Positions 15,501 to 30,500 of a DNA stretch of 64,000 nucleotides are shown here, in pieces; position 1 is the stretch's first letter; the number at the start of each line of letters is the position of its first letter. The position numbers and the translations under genes were made by a program. Below the pieces are notes generated by a model. That model had not been told where the DNA came from. It was given only the letters and a program-made list of their open reading frames with translations, and searched no databases. The DNA comes from Panopea generosa (taxonomy: Eukaryota; Mollusca; Bivalvia; Adapedonta; Hiatellidae), in the NCBI GenBank assembly GCA_029582155.1, contig CM055905.1, forward strand, positions 10,070,995 through 10,134,994. Reading direction: 5' to 3'.

Positions 15501-18500
15501 TCAATATGTGAAAAAAGTACAATGGGAATTTAAATCTTATATCAACTGTTCCTTTATTTGTATCTAACATAAACATACATTGTAAGTAATAGCAAATTGT
15601 AGATGCATATGCAAGAAAATATTATATGTAACTGTTTAAAATTGTGTAATATTTCTACATTTTATACATGTAGATGCGTCAACATAAATTATAGTTTAAA
15701 ACTTATTTATCTTACTTCAATTGTGAAACGAGTTATTACAACTTAGACAAATCACGCTCTTTCAGGGTTGAACCAGTACTATATGGAAAAGGTGTCTTGC
15801 TCAAGGACACAACACATAGTTGTGGCAAAGGATGGAAAACCGTGACACTCAGATCCTGGGGCTGATTCTCTACCACTGGACATCAACATTTAAACATATT
15901 ACAAAATGTAACAGCTGGACATATATTTAAGAGGGAACGCAACTGAAACAATGCCTGCAATGAGCTTATACTGTATTATAACAACTTAGCATTTTTTATT
16001 TTTTATATATATTTAAGCTTACATGTGGATTCCTCCAAGAGATCATCATTTGCACATGACAGTAAAGAGACACAGACAGAAAAAACAAATTTGCGGTTGC
16101 AGTGGTCTAGTTGTTAGCATGCTTGTTCCAACGCCCAGGGGTTTCTAAACATTTCCACAGTGCCTTATTTGGGCAAGGTATTGTTAAAGCAGGCAATCGT
16201 TCGGAGGGATTTAAAGCAGTCAGGCCCTTGTGCAGGGAGTCATATCCAGTCCACGTAAGTATCTCACTGAACTTCTATATTAAAAAGTAATTCAAATGTC
16301 CATAAACCTGTGCACTTCGTGCCTGTACATAATGTGTTGCAGTATCAGTAGATAAAAATAGATACATGTATGGACAAACAGAAATTTCAGACATATTATG
16401 TGGGGACAATAACTCACCTTTCTACATCAGAAAACTGGAGAATAAGCTGATGACAGACTGTAATTACATGGTGGTAGGTTGCCTCAAGGAAATCTTCACT
16501 GTCTGGCGTACCCAGGAACCTCTCCATGGACTGAGAAGCCTATATATATATATTAGATACAAGAAATTATGTGTACTTTGAATTTATTTATTTAACATCT
16601 TACAACTCAAAATATCACACTTAAAATACTACTGAGTAGAACTACATGTAGTATTAAGCATATGCAAGTAAAGTGTCCTGCTTAAAATCACCACATGACA
16701 TTGCCAGGGGATCGAACCCATAACCCTCTGAATCCGGTTTTGATGCTCTACCACAAGGTAATGCCTTCTGCAAATCATGCCCTCCACAAGAAACAAACAT
16801 TCAATATGCAGAATGACACCATGTCTCCACTATACAAATATAAGGATGAATTCTATTTTTATGCTAGTTAATACACCAGTTTCAGATAAAGGCAAAAACC
16901 ATGTCTGAGGATATGTTTTTTTTCTAATTCAGGATGCATTGCTATGAAAACATGGTTAAACAAACACTTGTTTAGTTCTTGGGTTCATAAAATTTTAGAT
17001 TAAGCCCAACAAATTGACGTAGTTTGTAAATATTTACTCCAAGTCCCGAGTCTCAATGATTCAGTTAGCAATACATGTAAATGGATTGGAATGATAACGC
17101 TCACTGATATTTTAAACATTTTTTTTTTTAAATGGAGTTTGATGCCATTTTCGACACATTTTCAGTTTATATATGGAATATCCAGTTTTTATTGGTGGAG
17201 GAAGACCTAGAATGAATCCGAGTAAAACTACCATCCACCCATAGTAAGAGCTTAGTAATCTTGAGATGGCACCTTAGACCACACGGCCACAGAGAACCCT
17301 TCAAACAACAAAGCCAACACATAAATTACATAAATACAAGCGTACCGTTTCAGCTAAGTATTCTGTGGCCACATCAAACATTAGAGGGAACATGACGCGC
17401 ACCAATTCCTTGTTTGTAGTCTCAGTCATATCCGAACTCCATGTACACCAACTGTAAAACCAAATAGTCCACATAAAAATTATGAAATAATGTTTACAGA
17501 TAAATAGCAAATATGTGAAACATAAGTTATTTTATTTAAAATAATAACATAATCCCTGAAATGACCAATGACCCCTATGTATGTATAGAACCCGCATATA
17601 CGGATTTATGTTCATGTATTTGTAACAAAGTATATTATATAACCATGTTCCCATGTTCATGGCCAATCATCAGACTGGCAGAGATATGAACTTTTGACAC
17701 TGGATTGACAGTCAGGTGTATTACTGATCAAATATAGTATACTTTATGACCAGATACCAGTACAGTGGTTAGTTTTGGCCACTAAGTTTAGCCTCATTCC
17801 TATAGCCTGAGAAAAAATTCTCCTAAAAAAAATATAATAAAATAAAATTATTATTTTTTGTTTTAATGGGATTGACACTGGTCAGTTTAACAGTTTAAAG
17901 CAATACTATCTTGACCTGAACACAGTTTTAAACATACATACGTACAATTAACATGATTTTGATTTCAAATTTTCATAATTACGACCCTGCCCAAATTTCT
18001 CAAACAAATTTTTTTTTACAGAACACTTGTAGATGTGTGCATGTTCTGTATTGTATTTATAACAATCAACCTTGATATTCAGAGTAGATAAACATTTTAG
18101 TGACAGATTTTATTACTGAAATAATTGAACCGAAATAAGAACTGGCAAACTTTCTCACAATGATTTTGAGTGAGAAACTGGAAACTACCACCTTAGCACC
18201 GAGAGGTTAGTGATCTTGAGACAGCACCTTAGACCACACGGCCACAGAGGACCCTTCATTTGGGGAAAAAAAAAAGTGAAAGAAAAATTTGTACAAAACA
18301 CAGATCATTGAACAAAGTAAACAAAAGGTTTCGTGTATACTTACGTGACATGGTCTGTAGCCAGTTTGGTCAAGGCTAGCAGCACATGTTTCATTGATGC
18401 ATTCACTGTGTAATTACCCTCTACAATGAAACAGATAATCAGAGGTTAACATCATTTCTGAACTGTCTGAACTGAAATGGCAAGACTATGTATTTTTTAT

Positions 18501-21500
18501 TTGATTTTTAGCATAGCCCTGCTTATGCTGTCGTGACCAAGAGTACAGTCTTACCACTGCCAAAATGATCATCGTGTCAGACACTTATTTTTACTTCTTG
18601 AGTTTCATTTTTTTGGTGGATTTTATATAACAAAACAGACAATAAAAATGTGTAGTGCACATTGTGTTTTTTAAAATACATTCTACCAGTACTTAAGTAC
18701 TTTTAAATAGGTTAACACTTTTCAACACACTTCAGGTGATCACATGACATTCAGTTTTAGTGACAGAGCTCATCTGGAAGACTATCATCTTTGCACAGGT
18801 ACACTGGGAATATTTATTTAACAGTTTATTCAATATTTAGCGTCATTTTATGCCATCGTGGGCTAACATATGATCAGTTAACCTAATCACTCTTTCCTGG
18901 AAGGTTAACCAGTACTTGGACACACCTACATGTATCTCCGCAGGTAACTGATAACTTTCCAATCAGCGGTGACAGATAAATGACAATGAGACATAATGTT
19001 GTACATCAATCATCACGGACACTGAGGCTGGGTGGGGATTCAAACTCATGCAAGTCTGACACTACAAAATAAATGCAGGGTTAACGAGTAAAGCCCCATA
19101 ACCATTCTTCAAATGGCGGAGCATAAAATCACCCCATAAACACGTAAGTAACGGAATTAGAACTAGAATGTACAGCAAACTTACCTGAGAGTTTACTGAT
19201 GTGTGCTCTCTGTATAGCATTTATGTAGCTCTCCACAGGCAGAATGTCATTTGCAAAGGCATTTCTCTGTAACAAAAGCACATACTATTTAATGAGTTTC
19301 TGGAGCTAATAGCCCTTTAAATAACATATAGTAAAGATTATAAATGTACGATTGATTTAAATATCATTTAAAACACTTTCAGACATACAAAGGTGGAGCA
19401 CTACTTGAGATAATTAGCTTTTTATCAGCTGGTCCCATTTAGCTTATTGAGTAGCCTGAATGACTATCAATCCAGAAATTGAGTTCAAATTCTCGCCTGG
19501 GCACAATTACATTGATAATTGATATTATATACGTCATAGCTTATAATTATCAATCATCTCTCCAAACTGATTCTAATGGGAAAGTTATCAAATACTTGTG
19601 GAAATAGGATGTGCTCGAGTATTGGTTAACCTTACAGGATCCCAGGAAACAGTTGTCAGGTTAACTAATCTTCTCTTAGCCTTCCATGGCATACAAAATG
19701 ACGCCTAATATTCAATCAATCAATCAATCATTCAATTCAATCAATCACTCAATTCAATAATCACTCTTATTATCCAAGATCCGCATCTTCAAGCAAGGGA
19801 GCAACTGGTCCCTCTGTTGTTGTTGCTGTGATCCAACAAGAGGATTTAAGTTATTTTCAACACATTACAGGTTGTATCTGGCAACCTGTATTTATAGTGG
19901 AGGAAGACTTCATATGCATTATATACGTGATAGTGGAGGAAGACTCCATATGCATTATATACGTGATAGTGGAGGAAGACTCCATATGCATTATATACGT
20001 GATAGTGGAGGAACTCCATATGCATTATATACGTGATAGTGGAGGAAGACACCATATGCATTATATACGTGATAGTGGAGGAAGACTCCATATGCATTAT
20101 ATACATGTACGTGATAGTGGAGAAGAAGACTCCATATGCATTATATACATGATAGTGGAGAAGAAGACTCCATATGCATTATATACATGATAGTGGAGAA
20201 GAAGACTCCATATGCATTATATACGTTGTAGTGGAGGAAAACTTCATATGCATTATATACGTGAGAGTGGAGGAAAATTTCATATGCATTATATACGTGA
20301 TAGTGGAGGAAGACTCCATATGCATTATATACGTGATAGTGGAGGAAGACTCCATATGCATTATATACATGATAGTGGAGAAGAAGACTCCATATGCATT
20401 ATATACATGATAGTGGAGAAGAAGACTCCATATGCATTATATACGTGATAGTGGAGGAAAACTTCATATGCATTATACACGTGAGAGTGGAGGAAAACTT
20501 CATATGCATTATATACGTGATAGTGGAGGAAGACTCCATATGCATTATATACGTGATAGTGGAGGAAGACTCCATATGCATTATATACGTGATAGTGGAG
20601 AAGAAGACTCCATATGCATTATATACATGATAGTGGAGAAGAAGACTCCATATGCATTATATACATGATAGTGGAGGAAAACTTCATATGCATTATATAC
20701 GTGATAGTGGAGGAAAACTTCATATGCATTATATACGTGATAGTGGAGCAAGATTCCATATGCATTATATACGTGATAGTGGAGCAAGACTCCATATGCA
20801 TTATATACGTGATAGTGGAGGAACTCCATATGCATTATATACGTGATAGTGGAGGAAGACTCCATATGCATTATATACGTGATAGTGGAGGAAGACTCCA
20901 TATGCATTATATACGTGATAGTGGAGGAAGACTCTATATGCATTATATATGTGATAGTGGAGAAGAAGACTCCATATGCACTATATACATGATAGTGGAG
21001 AAGAAGACTCCATATGCATTATATACATGATAGTGGAGAAGAAGACTTCATATGCATTATATACATGATAGTTGAGGAAGACTCCATATGCATTATATAC
21101 ATGAATTTGTGTAGAACCATCATCTCTACACAAGAAACTGTCCAACTTTTCACATACATGTAGTGTTTTTGACCAAGATGAGCTTTACCCAATGACCTGC
21201 ACTGTAACAGATAAGAGATCTTAAGATCTCGGCCACTGAGAACCCCAACAAAGTACTCTAATTTATGACAATTGTGTTTTTTTTCTTAATATATGTGTTT
21301 CCAGAAAATATTTCTATGTTGTTACATGTACATACCGGTATACATTTTCTGTATCATTTCTGTTGCTACTGGTTCTACCCAGAAACATCTTATTCATCTT
21401 ACCCAACTGCCAATGCTAGGAAACTCTGTAGTGGGACTGGAGTTCCAAGATTCTATAACACTCTTGATAGGGCCAGGGAGTGATGCCATCAGACTTGCTC

Positions 21501-24500
21501 CCAGAACAGACACCTTGCTGGCTCTACTTGACGATATGCTCATCACCATGGAGATGGCCTCCAATTGCCGTGGAGATATAGCATCCTCTTCAAGCACTGT
21601 CAGATGACCCAAGATACATGATCTGGATACAAAAAAATTAGTATAATTGCAGAATTATTTTTTTATGTCCTCCCTCTGTTATATATGGAGGACAAACAGA
21701 GGTGTGTTTTTTTCATAGTTTTCAATATACTATCATATTTAAAAATTTTAAACAAGTTTTTAACCCAACTACATATTTCCTTTAAGGACATAATATAATT
21801 ATGGTCGCTATTATGGATCCAACACATAAACTGCCAATCTCAAACCCAAGACCATGAACCATGCTGCTAGACTTTTAAATTTTGTCTTCAAAGTAACATG
21901 TTTTAAAAACATCTTCACATTCACATACATGTCTCCATACTGCTTGTACTAAAATAAAGTCAGAAAAAATCTATAAGGAGACGACAACTCCTGTAAAATT
22001 TTATCGATGTTGACAAATACTGAACTTGATCTGTATTTTATATCATACAAAATATCAATTAAATACATAAACCCCATTTAAAGTTATTGAATGGAAACCA
22101 ATTCTTTAACTTGGACACACAAACGGAGGAACTAAGACCGACGGACAAGGTTAACACTTAATGCCCTTCACCATTTCTGGTGAGGACATAAAAGATGTTA
22201 TATATGTATAAAGAAATAAATTTTATAAATATAAATGTACAAATTACCTGACAAAGACGCTGTACGCCTCCACAAACTGCAAAATGTAGGGAATGATTTC
22301 CTGGGCAATCTCCATCGTCTTGTGCGGGTCTGTATCGGCCTGGAAAAATAGCGTCAGTTTGATAAGAGACATGGTTACATATTCTGGAATTTGTTTCATC
22401 TTAGAAAGTGTCTGGAATGATGATGTGAAGGTCGTTATTATAGCAAAATTTGCCTGGTATCTACTTTTACTGATTAACATAGTAGTTCAGTGAGATCTTT
22501 TACTCTTTTATGTGTACTGGGTATGACTCACTGTACATGGGAAAACTGCTTTATTTCTTCTTCTAAGGATTGCATGCTTTCACAGTACCTTGCCCGAATA
22601 AGGCACTGTGAGAGAGCATTTGAAAACCCACAGATGAAACCCCACTGGGAATCAAATCAGTGAAACATCTGGGTTTTGGAGCAACCATGCTAAACACTAG
22701 ATTCCTATGGAATTTTAATTTCAACACTCCCATTATACATGTAATATCATTATTTTTCATGTTTGGACAAATTTGAAATACTTGAATACTTTGTATTTTA
22801 TCTATTAATCATAATGAGATGCTTGGTATGGATTTGACATTAATCATATAGTGACCTTTCCCAATATACCACCTTCTAAACATTGTGACATAAGTGCAAG
22901 TTTCTTACAGAAAAGATCTTCCAACTTCAAACCCACTGCTGTACGCATAATACAAGCTACTTTTTATTGCTATTCCTTTTTTTACCATATTAACAGATAT
23001 GCAGTCTATATATAAATTTAAGTAAAAATAAAGGGGCCCATTATATTTGTAAAATAGGAGTGACATTGACAAATATCAACCTTGACTTGTATTTAATAAT
23101 TATAAATACACAGACCCTTTAAGATTTTATTCATAGTTCACCAATTTGATGGAAAGATATGCACACGGGTGCACAAACGAACAATGGCAGGCAAGACGGA
23201 TAGGGGTAACACTAAATGCATCATCACAGTTCTCATGGCACAGACATAAAAATAGCTTCAGAAAGAAATGTCTGCTACTATTATGTAATGGTGCATACCC
23301 TACATTATGCAAATATCTTCAATTAAATGCGTGCATTAACCAGCCATGTACATGTATACACTGTTGTAATTGACTTTAGAAACTATTCAAATATAGCGGA
23401 AATGGTGTACATGTAGTTGTTTCTTTGTTTTAAACTTATTTATTGTACATGTACCTCTATTTTGACAAGTACAATTTGGACAAATCACACTTGAGGTCTT
23501 CCTGCGTAGAACAAGTACTAAGCTTATGCAGATAAAGTGTCTTTCTCAATACACATAGCCTGGCGGAGGATCGAACCCACTACTCAAGATCCGGGTCCAA
23601 TGCTTGTCCATGTGCCCCACTTAAAGTTTCTCTACCAAGATCATATATAAACTACTGAATTAAGCTTGTGCATCAGAAGACATTCTGTTTTCTATGGGCA
23701 CTATAATTTCTAATAAACATTTTATCAAAGGGCCCATGTATCTTATTGTACTTTAGGACCTATAACTTACTGTTGCCTTGGAGAATGCTTCATCTAGAGA
23801 CACTTGTATTTTGGCCACAACCATGTCCATCAAGAGCACAGAGGAGAGTCCAGGTAGCTTATCCACCGGCAGTATGTCATGCTGGTTAGTACTTGGGAGC
23901 GCCGTAATCTTTAATAGAAAGTCAAGACAAAATTATAGAGGCCTTGCCTATATCGCCAATAGTTTTTCAATCTTAGAACTAAAACTGCACATCTATATCA
24001 AACATCATACATGTATATTAAAACTTATATTGTATTTTGTCTCTGTATTGTAAAATTCTTTAATTGTGTTGACCAAGTACTAAATCACGGCCCACAATGA
24101 ACTCACTCAATGGCCAGTATCATGTTAAGCTAAAACATTGACGAATAAAATGGAAAATGTTGACCTGCGTGTCAACAAATTTATCATAAATGAGATAAAC
24201 TACAAGGATGGCATCAACCATTATCTTCGAATGGAACCTTTCTTTTTGTGATGCAATACTTTCCAACCTTAACTGAACAGAAAGTTATAGGTGATGCATC
24301 TTTAAAGACAACTCAGTTTTAAAGTGCGCATCAAATGAGCGACACACATGACATATAATCATATTTCGTCTCCGAAAATACAGATCTTTCTGACTGAAAC
24401 AACACTATTAACAGAACATAGACTTAAGGAAGGTAGGGATTAGCCTCATAAATTTGAGTTTGTAAGAACTATTCTCAAATTCATTTCACATTTAGAGGAA

Positions 24501-27500
24501 TCTTACTGGAATGTATTACAGAAAAGTCTTAAATCTGAGGTTGAGGAAATTGTTGTTGTTTTTTCAGTGAGACCATAGCCTGCATTTGATTGGCTGTCGT
24601 ATTAAAGATTTGATGTTCATGCATACCTGATCATGTATAAAGTTCATGCTGAGTCTGATATCATAATTGACACAGCCTGTCATCTTGTGGGCAGAAGACA
24701 GCAGTGTCTCTGCAAGCTGGGTGGTCAGTCCTTGCTTCACCAGGCAGTCCTGCAACAAAACACATAGTTCAAAATTGTTTCTAATTGCACATGTAGATCA
24801 TGAATTAGACTCATTTGTGTGTAAGGTCATCCCTCTTTGTTTCCTATCAAATCCCAGTACTTTGCCATTGAAGATGAAGTGTCTTACTGAAGAATATAAC
24901 TTGTGTTTTTGGCAATCATTTTTTTTTTGAAGGCTCCAATTTTTCTGGTGGAGGAAGACCTTAAAATGAATATAAAACGGCAGCACCTTAGACCACTCAA
25001 CTATGGAGGTCCCCTTGTGTTCTTGGTAAAGAATAAAGGATAACCAACAATTGCATTGAGCCTCGGTCTATACTCACTCCATACAGTTGGTTGGTTGGTT
25101 GAATATTTAGCGTCATTTTTATGCCATCGAGGGCTAACAGACGATCAGTTAACCTAACCACTGTTTCCTGGGATTAACCAGTACTCGAGCACACCCCATC
25201 TCCGCAAGTAACTGAAAACTTTCCCACTTAAATCAGTGGTGAGAGACGAATGATAATGAGACACAATATCGTATATCAATCATCACGGAGACTGTTGCCG
25301 GGCGGCACTCCATACAGAGAATTGCATGTTTTTATTGTTTTTCAATATAATTAAAGCTTCAAGATGAACCTACATGTACATGTATTTTTTTTTTACAATA
25401 GGCAAGATTAGATATTCAATTGTTCCATTTTCATTGCTTATACCATCATGCTTATACGTACCTTTTAAAATATCAATTTATACAGTCAATCCTGTCTTAA
25501 GCAGTCACTCAAGGGAAATAGCAAAATGTACCCCTTAAGGCAGGTGACTACTAATGGTAAGTATGCCTTCCTAGACAAGTGTTGGTTTATAGTAGAGGTG
25601 ACCACTAACACAGGTTTGACTGTATAGTCTTTATTGTCTCATGCTCCATTTTGCTTTCTCAAGAAGAAAACTATTCACAAACCTTTATCCACCCTGTGAA
25701 GACTCTATGTCCAAGCCTGGGGACCCATCTCAAAGTGTGGGCAATATAGGCATTGTGCATCTGTATTGTGTTGCCTTCCAGAAGCTTGAGGTAGACCACA
25801 GAGGGTGGCAGACAGCCAAGTATACGCCACATCACCGTGTAATGATAATGTATTGTACACGAATCCTGTTATATACATGAAGTTAAAGTATTATTATATG
25901 CTAAATAAACTTCTTCTTCATATACAATCAGTATATTAACATGTTTTTGTAAATGACAGTTTCAGTCCATTTCCGGCAAGTTGAACCAGTCCAGTGTTTT
26001 GTTTTTCAGAGACTATAGCAAGGAATCAGTGATTTCAAGTTCCTGCCCATCCACAGTTTCCATGATGATAGATATACAACACTGCACCTCTATGTCAATT
26101 GTCTCTCACTGCTGAGAGTGGGATAGTTATCAGTTACTTCCAGGATTCCAAGAAAGGGCAGATACATGTAGGTCACCTGATGTGATGTTAGCCCAGGGCA
26201 TAAAGGTAATGCTAAATATTAAAAGATTCTAATTCACAGACATTAGGATCATGACTGGGCTCCTGGCGTGACAACACACAGCCCTGGTTATTGGTGTTTG
26301 TATTTCAATACTTATTCATTTTAAATCGATTGTGAAACAATGTCTTACAACTTAGGGCTTTTCCAGAATTAAATGTATGGGGGGGTCGGACGGCAGTATA
26401 ATTAAAATTTTATGCCTGGTGGGTGTTTTCATAAAAAAAAAAGATGCCTTGTGGGGTAAAAGCTTATTAAAATTTTATGCCTTGCCGGTATTTCCGTCTC
26501 TGAACCGAATTTTTTCTTCAACACCGTGTTTCTTCTCGAAATTTTATACATTTTCTGCCCAAATATTTCCTCCCGTTGTATACAAAAACACAAAATTGTC
26601 CTTCCCCATGTACCGCACGAGTCAACATCCCGCAGCGTCTAGATTTCGGCGAGCGTCTTATCTTTATCGCAGCAGAAACTGCAGGTCTTTTAAATTTACC
26701 TTGATTTGACCTTTATGTTTGCCACTGACACGCGTGTTGTAACGATTGTAATACACAACCTCCAGACATCATGACCAGGTGAACGTTTTACGCGACTACA
26801 CAGTTGGACACTCGATACACTGGTGATGTTAATATTAGAAATTGTCTTCAATTAATTTTTTCATCTCAAACTGATTGATCTTTTTTGTTAAGACCGCCAT
26901 AATATAATTACATCACCCGACAACAACATATGATTTAATTTGTTTGTTTGAAATAAAGTATAATTATCTACCTTCGGACTTCCCGAAAAGGGACAAGAAA
27001 CATACTCTTAGTCGTGAATAAATTATTAACACGGAAATGTACGAGCTAATCAGATGGCGGAATACACTCGTAGCGGGCCGTAACCACGTCTACTTTATTA
27101 AATTGATGCCGAGATGCCGTGTCACAAAATTATCTCCTCAAGTAAATTTTACGAATTATATATCAATATTTGACGTATCGGATATGTTTACAAATACTCT
27201 AATACGGATATGAATATACAGACGTGTATATTATTAAATTCCGCAAAAACTACGATTCAACTCTACGGCGGCATTGCTATAATTATATGCATATCCGCGC
27301 TGTTTGTCAGATAGTGTAAAACACTAATTTATTCGGCACAAAAAGAAACCCTAAGAAATGCGAAGTCTATTGTGACAACAAATCTAAATTAAGACATTGC
27401 GTTAGCAGTGAAAATAAAATCAACATTCTCAGATATGTCATCCCACACGCCTCATTCTTGCCCCAGTGTCTGAAAAAATCATGGCGAAAAGCAGATGTTT

Positions 27501-30500
27501 CTTAACGGTCGTACAAAAACATAAATTGGACTGTGAAATTGTCTTTGAGCATCCATAACCGGATTGTTTGCCATCGGGTGTGCGAAATGAGGTCAAATTA
27601 GATTAAACCTTTATCGATAATAGGGAGTAAATAACATGTGTCATAATAATGTTTGTTTCACTGTCAGAGTGACGTCATCGGACATTGGCACAAGGCGTTA
27701 ATGAAAGGGACAGCGTGTTCATTCTGTGCATAAATTTAGGCATGTGTAGCATAACTCTCTTTACGGATCTTATAAATTTAATAGTAATTCTTTTTTAAGA
27801 AATTACTTTACTGAAAATAAACATTTTAGAAGACAACTAGTTACAAACAAACACTAACCTTTAATTATTATTATGTTGTGTTTTTTTTTCTCGTTTGTTA
27901 TCTATAGTGCCCCTTTATTTAGTTCTCGACCTGAGGTAATTTGTGACGTAATCACTTGCATATCGGCATTAGATCAAAGTGTAACGTCGGCGTACTTCAA
28001 AGAAAGTAGGCAACCGTCCAGACTGGTAATTTTGGAAGCGTTACAGTAAGAAAACATTAGAAAGGGGATTTTAGCCTCTTTTTTATTTTTATTTTGTGCA
28101 TGGTGGTATTTTATATAATTAAAATTTTATGCATGGTGGTATATATCACAATTAAATTTTATGCTCTGTGGGTAAAAAAAATAAGTGCCGTCCGACCCCC
28201 CCATACATTTAATTCTGGAAAAGCCCTTAGACAAATCACGCTCAAAATCTTTATATTCCACAACTGGTTCTTTGGCAACCTTAAAGTAACATGTGCTTTG
28301 TCAAGCATGGCTAAACACTTTCATGACATTTTTATAAACTATATTACATTTATAAATAAATACCAAGATTTGATTATTTACTATGTGTATCTGGACGTTA
28401 AATAAATACATGTATCTGTGTACATACCAGCAATGTGAGTTTGTCCTTCACTTTATCTGCTCCAGTGCCAGCCATGAGTATTGTGATACTGGCATCGTAT
28501 AACTGACCATAGTCTACCTGTTCAGATGTGGACATCAGAAAACTACACGCCTGAAACACAAATCTATGTTTTAGGTACTGGTAAAAGATTTTATATCTTC
28601 CACAATGAATTCTGAGGTCAGTTTCAAACGTTGCAAAACTACATCAGATTTAATCAACATATAATTAAGACTTCACTTCATCACATAATGACTTGGGATG
28701 ATTAATTTCAACTGGTCTGAATAGTAATGTAGTAAATAAAAAGATTCAAGTCCGAATTGCAGTGTCAAATTTTAACAAGAATTCCCAAGAATCTTACTTT
28801 GCATGGCTTTACCACACGTAGTTCAACGGCAAGGAGCAGCAATGGTCACAATAAACAATCATTTGTTAATAATGCATCCGCCACTGTTGGCTGTCAGAGC
28901 AGCAATGGTCACAATAAACAATCATTTGTTAATGATTTATCCACCACTGTTGACTGTCAGAGCAACATTGGTCACAATAAACAATCATTTGTTAATGATT
29001 TATCCACCACTGTTGACTGTCAGAGCAGCAATGGTCACAATAAACAATCATTTGTTAATAATGCATCCACCACTGTTGACTGTCAGAGCAACATTGGTCA
29101 CAATAAACAATCATTTGTTAATGATTTATCCACCACTGTTGACTGTCAGAGCAGCAATGGTCACAATAAACAATCATTTGTTAATGCTGCATCCACCACT
29201 GTTGACTGTCAGAGCAGCAATGGTCACAATAAACAATCATTTGTTATTGCCGCATCCACCACTGTCGACTGTCAGAGCAGCAATGGTCACAATAAACAAT
29301 CATTTGTTAATGATGCATCCACCACTGTTGACTGTCAGAGCAGCAATGGTCACAATAAACAATCATTTGTTAATGCTGCATCCACCACTGTTGACTGTCA
29401 GAGCAGCAATGGTCACAATAAACAATCATTTGTTATTGCCGCATCCACCACTGTCTACTGTCAGAGCAGCAATGGTCACAATAAACAATCATTTGTTAAT
29501 GATGCATCCACCACTGTTGACTGTCAGAGCAGCAATGGTCACAATAAACAATCATTTGTTAATGCTGCATCCACCACTGTTGGCTGTCAGAGCAGCAATG
29601 GTCACAATAAACAATCATTTGTTAATGCTGCATCCGCCACTGTTGGCTGTCAGAGCAGCAATGGTCACAATAAAAAATCATTTGTTAATGCCGCATCCAC
29701 CACTGTCTACTGTCAGAGCAGCAATGGTCACATTAAACAATCATTTAATGCAGCATCCACCACTGTCGACTGTCAGAGCAGCAATGGTCACAATTAACAA
29801 TCATTTGTTAATGATGCATCCACCACTGTCGACTGTCAGAGCAGCAATGGTCATAATAAACAATCATTTGTTATTGCCGCATCCACCACTGTTGACTGTC
29901 AGAGCAGCAATGGTCACAATAAACAATCATTTGTTAATGCTGCATCCGCCACTGTTGACTGTCAGAGCAGCAATGGTCACAATAAACAATCATTTGTTAA
30001 TGCTGCATCCACCACTTCCGACTGTCAGAGCAGCAATGGTCACAATAAACAATCATTTGTTATTGCTGCATCCACCACTGTTGACTGTCAGAGCAGCAAT
30101 GGTCAAAATAAACAATCATTTGTTAATGCTGCATCCGCCACTGTTGGCTGTCAGAGCAGCAATGGTCACAATAAACAATCATTTGTTAATGCTGCATCCA
30201 CCACTTCCGACTGTCAGAGCAGTAATGGTCACAATAAACAATCATTTGTTAATGCTGCATCCACCACTGTTGGCTGTCAGAGCAGCAATGGTCACAATAA
30301 ACAATCATTTGTTAATGCTGCATCCACCACTTCCGACTGTCAGAGCAGCAATGGTCACAATAAACAATCATTTGTTATTGCTGCATCCACCACTGTTGAC
30401 TGTCAGAGCAGCAATGGTCAAAATAAACAATCATTTGTTAATGCTGCATCCACCACTGTTGGCTGTCAGAGCAGCAATAGTCACAATAAACAATCATTTG

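Noticed and set aside
19895..21104. CRISPR-like array
   Set aside because: Units are contiguous with no unique spacers, in an animal intron; it is a minisatellite.
25641..25880. Plus-strand ORF of 79 codons
   Set aside because: It is the antisense shadow of UBR4 exon e21.
26377..26709. Plus-strand ORF of 110 codons in the Harbinger-like element
   Set aside because: It begins in the terminal repeat and loses frame in the second copy; no transposase motif.
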